From NCBI GenBank assembly GCA_963696505.1, contig CAVOKN010000009.1, forward strand, positions 42,649 to 106,648: a DNA stretch of 64,000 nt, given 5' to 3'. This DNA comes from CAVOKN01 sp963696505 (GTDB taxonomy: Bacteria; Pseudomonadota; Gammaproteobacteria; Burkholderiales; Rhodocyclaceae). Positions 61,631 to 64,000 of this stretch are shown in pieces; position 1 is the stretch's first letter; every line of letters starts with the position of its first letter. The position numbers and the translations under genes are program-made. A model generated the notes under the pieces. That model was given only the letters and a program-made list of their open reading frames with translations, searched no databases and was not told the origin of the DNA.

Positions 61631-62434
61631 TCAAGGGTTCTGCCAGCTTCTGAGGTAGCCCTGTACGGTCCGCAAGGAAGGCAGCTTCGCCCAGTCTTCC
61701 GACTGCCAATCATCGCCCAGACGAAGCCGGCTGTCGGTGAGGCCACGCGACTTCACGGATTCCAGTACCTTCAAGACCTCAGTGGCCAAGCCATAGTGTT
61801 GGGGGCGACGGTATTTGAAAACCCATGTGGCGATCTTCTCGCAGACGATGATCCTGCGCTGCTCTCGCTGACGTCGATTCGCTACTGACTGTTTTCGGCC
61901 GGCGCTTTGCTGCTCACTTTCGACGCGCCTCCTCTCCAAGATCGCCGCGGCCAGCTTATCCCGTTCTTCGCGCACCTCCGCAACATTGCGTCCCAGCGCG
62001 TCGCGCTCCCCGACCACTTGCTGCACGGCTTTCGCTCGTATCCGTTCGAACGCCTCGGTGGCGCTTGCAGGAGGTTCGCCACGCATTTCAAGAGAGTCGA
62101 TCAGGACGGCGAATACCTCTCTCTCGCCAATCTTGGCGATTAGATCGAGGAACGGCCGATGCTTGAGTTCTTGCAGGATGAGCGCACGGGCGATCAGGTC
62201 GTCCTCTGCGACCAGAGAGAGACGCCACGCCTTCTGCTTGCCGCGGATCGGGGCCGTCACGCATTTCGCGATCCGCGCAAGGACACTGGCGCGCCGCTCC
62301 TCAGTCCACCGATGTATGACGATTGCAGCCGAGCCGTGTTCTTGATGCGGCGCCACGCTGCGACGTTCGTGGTGTCTGGCGGCATTCCTGCGCCCCTTCG
62401 CGCCCCTTGAGAAGGGTGCCGCGCCGGCCGGCAA
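61631..62434 (-). CDS. hypothetical coiled-coil protein of the mobile remnant
   Basis: Up to 267 residues; the start is uncertain because the first in-frame codon is TTG and no ATG or clear ribosome site is seen. Long charged helices (ERIRAKAVQQVVGERDALGRNVAEVREERDKLAAAILERRRVE) are followed by a C-terminal part with DDWQSEDWAKLPSLRTVQGYLRSWQNP. Family not recognised. It is the first of the co-directional genes ending at the integrase. Confidence 0.45.
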   Translation of the reverse strand: MPAGAAPFSRGAKGRRNAARHHERRSVAPHQEHGSAAIVIHRWTEERRASVLARIAKCVTAPIRGKQKAWRLSLVAEDDLIARALILQELKHRPFLDLIAKIGEREVFAVLIDSLEMRGEPPASATEAFERIRAKAVQQVVGERDALGRNVAEVREERDKLAAAILERRRVESEQQSAGRKQSVANRRQREQRRIIVCEKIATWVFKYRRPQHYGLATEVLKVLESVKSRGLTDSRLRLGDDWQSEDWAKLPSLRTVQGYLRSWQNP

Positions 62435-62832
62435 GGGAACCGGCTGTTGGGTCGCGCATTGAATCGCAATCCACCGGCTGATTGGTTGCGCACTGGGGCA
62501 CCGCAGGTTGGCCGTTCGCGGTGGCGGAATGCGGGTTGGGGGTTGCCTTTTTTGACTTGCTAATTAAATAAAGACGCTGGCAAGCGAAGCGCGTCAGGCC
62601 CGCAGGGCGCGTTGAGCCAGGCGAGGCGGCTATTCGGGGCGGGGGTGGGCAGGCTGTGGGCGAGTGTGGGCAACGCGCAGTTGCGTTGTCCACACGCTCC
62701 GCAGGACGTCCACAGGCTGTCCACGCCCGCCCCGCGCACTGGGGCTTTCGCGGCACGGCCACAGGCGCTACGCTTGGGCCCATTGCCATCAAATGAGGAT
62801 GGCCCGCGAAGGTCGCCACCAACGCGGGCCGG
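62435..62832. other. gene-free stretch with clustered TGTCCAC/TGTGGGC motifs
   Basis: At 62664-62695 two 13-nt arms (GTGTGGGCAACGC and GCGTTGTCCACAC) form a near-perfect hairpin with a 6-nt loop. Further copies TGTGGGC (about 62655), CGTCCACAG and TGTCCACG follow within 80 bp. TTGTCCACA is one base from the DnaA-box consensus TTATCCACA. An AT-rich block (TAATTAAATAAA) lies at about 62560-62575. Could be an old replication or regulatory region; no convincing gene. Confidence 0.35.
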
Positions 62833-63461
62833 TTGCCGGTGCAGCTTCGATTCCAGTCGGGGCACACCAGCAGCGATTACGTTAGCTTGCAGGGGTGGCG
62901 CAGCGCAAGTCTGGCGCGTTGCCCGCTGCACCCGAAGGGCGGCTGCGGGTTTGCCCGCCACGGCACCTACGCCCGGGTGGATCCGCCGGGCACACGGATT
63001 GCGCGCTGGTATTGCCGCCAAGGCCATTGCACCTTCAGTCTGCTGCCGGATCATCTGGCGGCGCGCTTTCCGGGACGTTGGCGCAGATCGAAGAGGTGGT
63101 GGCCGCCGTAGAGCGTGCGCCGAGTCTGGAGGCCGCCGCCAATACGCTACGCACCGACGATGTCAGCCTGGCCACGGCCCTGCGCTGGGTCCGCCGTCGC
63201 GTGCATCTGGTTCGGATCAACCTGATTGCCGTGGTGAGCCTGCTGCCGATTTTGTTTCTGGGCACGGCGCCGAGCATCCATGCCTTTCGCCTGCTGCTCG
63301 GCGCCGAATCGGCATTGGTGGCCCTGCGAGAGATCACCGCCTCACACTTGGCCGCACTGTCGCGTCCGCTCGGTTTGCGGCCCCCGCAGGGCGCAGGCGG
63401 TGGCCGCAAAGCAGCGCACCAACAACGCAAGGGGCCTGACCCGCCGGCCGGTGGGACGTAG
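62833..63461 (+). pseudogene. DUF6431-like zinc-ribbon protein of a transposon, frame-broken
   Basis: Starts TTG/GTG at 62833-62839: PVQLRFQSGHTSSDYVSLQGW, then a Cys/His ribbon (CPLHPKGGCGFARHGTYARV ... RWYCRQGHCTFSLLPDHLAARF). At about 63070-63075 (CCGGGACG) one G appears to be missing. The other frame continues TLAQIEEVVAAVERAPSLEAAANTL to GPDPPAGGT, ending at 63461. I recall such proteins encoded directly before a DDE transposase, which is also what follows here in truncated form. Confidence 0.6.
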
Positions 63462-63496
63462 CGTGCGCGCTTCGTTCCTCGTTGCGGAGTCAAACC

Positions 63497-63595
63497 ATGA
63501 GTCAGCCCGATCCCCGCCAGACCGTTGCCCTGTTTCGCTACGGTCTGATCGCCGTAATGCAGTGCACAGCGTTACGGCGAGAATGCGGAGCGTAG
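63497..63595 (+). pseudogene. truncated DDE transposase start
   Basis: 33 codons from ATG: MSQPDPRQTVALFRYGLIA, which looks like the N terminus of the transposase that usually follows the DUF6431-like gene. After GLIA the sequence diverges and stops at TAG, so the rest has been lost, probably by another insertion or deletion. Confidence 0.5.
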
Positions 63596-64000
63596 TGTTA
63601 TGCGCAGAGAAGGATCGCAACGAGCTGGGATAACGTAATTCATTCAACCGGATATGGTTGCATGGGAGATGTAACGACTCCGCATAATAGTGACGGCCTT
63701 CTGGCCTGAGATTTCTATCAAAGGAGGACGTCATGCTCGCAAAACCGGGAATGTAATCTGCGCCATATTCTTTATATGCCAGCGATAGTCTGCGAAAAAC
63801 CATAATCCAATAATCCATATTTTTTGTGAGCGATTGTCAATCCGGGGGCAGCCAACAAATGGAGGTGATCGGAGCTGCCTATGCGAAAACTATTACACTT
63901 GGTTTTTGGGATCTTAAGTCTTGGGCATCCCATTTGACCCCAATTTATCTCAATAATGTGAATGCTTCCTCTAGTGACAATCAAGACAAGCATCTGACAG
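63596..64000. other. AT-richer tail with likely IS110 C-terminal relic
   Basis: G+C drops visibly compared with the rest of the window. AAAGGAGG precedes an 8-codon frame at 63733-63756. At 63881-63956 the sequence encodes MRKLLHLVFGILSLGHP. With one base removed it continues FDPNLSQ and a stop, resembling the C-terminal end of IS110-family transposases. Nothing longer is supported, and the rest may continue beyond the window. Confidence 0.4.

Noticed and set aside
1..64000. CRISPR array or ribosomal RNA genes
   Set aside because: No regularly spaced 25-40 bp direct repeats and no rRNA-like sequence were seen anywhere in the window.

Overview
This is a high-GC (about two-thirds G+C by eye) chromosomal segment of a betaproteobacterium, most likely of the Rhodocyclales (Azoarcus/Thauera/Zoogloea-like). 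The evidence is gene order and protein style: rpsB-tsf-pyrH-frr-uppS-cdsA-dxr-rseP; sspA/sspB beside petABC; gloB-methyltransferase-rnhA-dnaQ; and an etfBA/acyl-CoA dehydrogenase module with a TetR regulator. The assignment is by recognition, not by database search.

Layout. 1-6.3 kb: translation, lipid and isoprenoid genes, all on the minus strand. 6.3-14.8 kb: a PfkB-family kinase, a CBS-domain membrane protein, and a fatty-acid oxidation module (acyl-CoA dehydrogenase, an ECF-type permease, etfA, etfB) divergent from a TetR gene with a near-perfect palindromic operator, followed by an enoyl-CoA hydratase. 14.9-18.5 kb: an Mla-like lipid transporter (STAS-MlaE permease, ATPase, MCE protein, lipoprotein) directly behind ppx. 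20-23.8 kb: an OmpA-like protein, a small membrane protein and ppk. 24-32 kb: nucleotide-sugar genes (galE, manC, a UDP-glucuronate-epimerase-like gene, rfbDCAB) and epsD, indicating polysaccharide synthesis. 32-37 kb: an exported YqgE-like protein, two HDOD proteins and an isolated nosD with a small exported neighbour. 37-49 kb: uup, tRNA-Arg(CCU), sspBA, the bc1 complex genes, an isocitrate-dehydrogenase-type gene, dnaQ, rnhA, a methyltransferase, gloB and mltD. 49-54 kb: a Yej-type peptide ABC transporter with no binding-protein gene. 54-55.2 kb: a ribbon-helix-helix gene pair, an OB-fold periplasmic protein and initiator tRNA-fMet.

From 55.2 kb to the end the DNA is accessory and decayed. 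An ISAs1-family element whose transposase carries a DruA-like (DUF4338) domain is flanked by 10-bp direct repeats and is itself interrupted by an IS630-family element at a TA target. Beyond it lie a DUF2442/DUF4160 pair, an integrase with an internal deletion, and remnants of a phage-satellite or integrative-element core (AlpA-like regulator, truncated replisome-organizer-like gene, DUF4124 protein). Last come a frame-broken DUF6431-like gene, a truncated transposase and an AT-richer tail with a likely IS110 C-terminal relic.

Three conserved genes carry single-base frame breaks (etfB; ppk, with a compensating pair; mltD); these may be sequence errors or real mutations. The octamer CTGACTTT/AAAGTCAG occurs 11 times in the first 54 kb, far above composition expectation and biased to one strand, and is absent from the accessory end.
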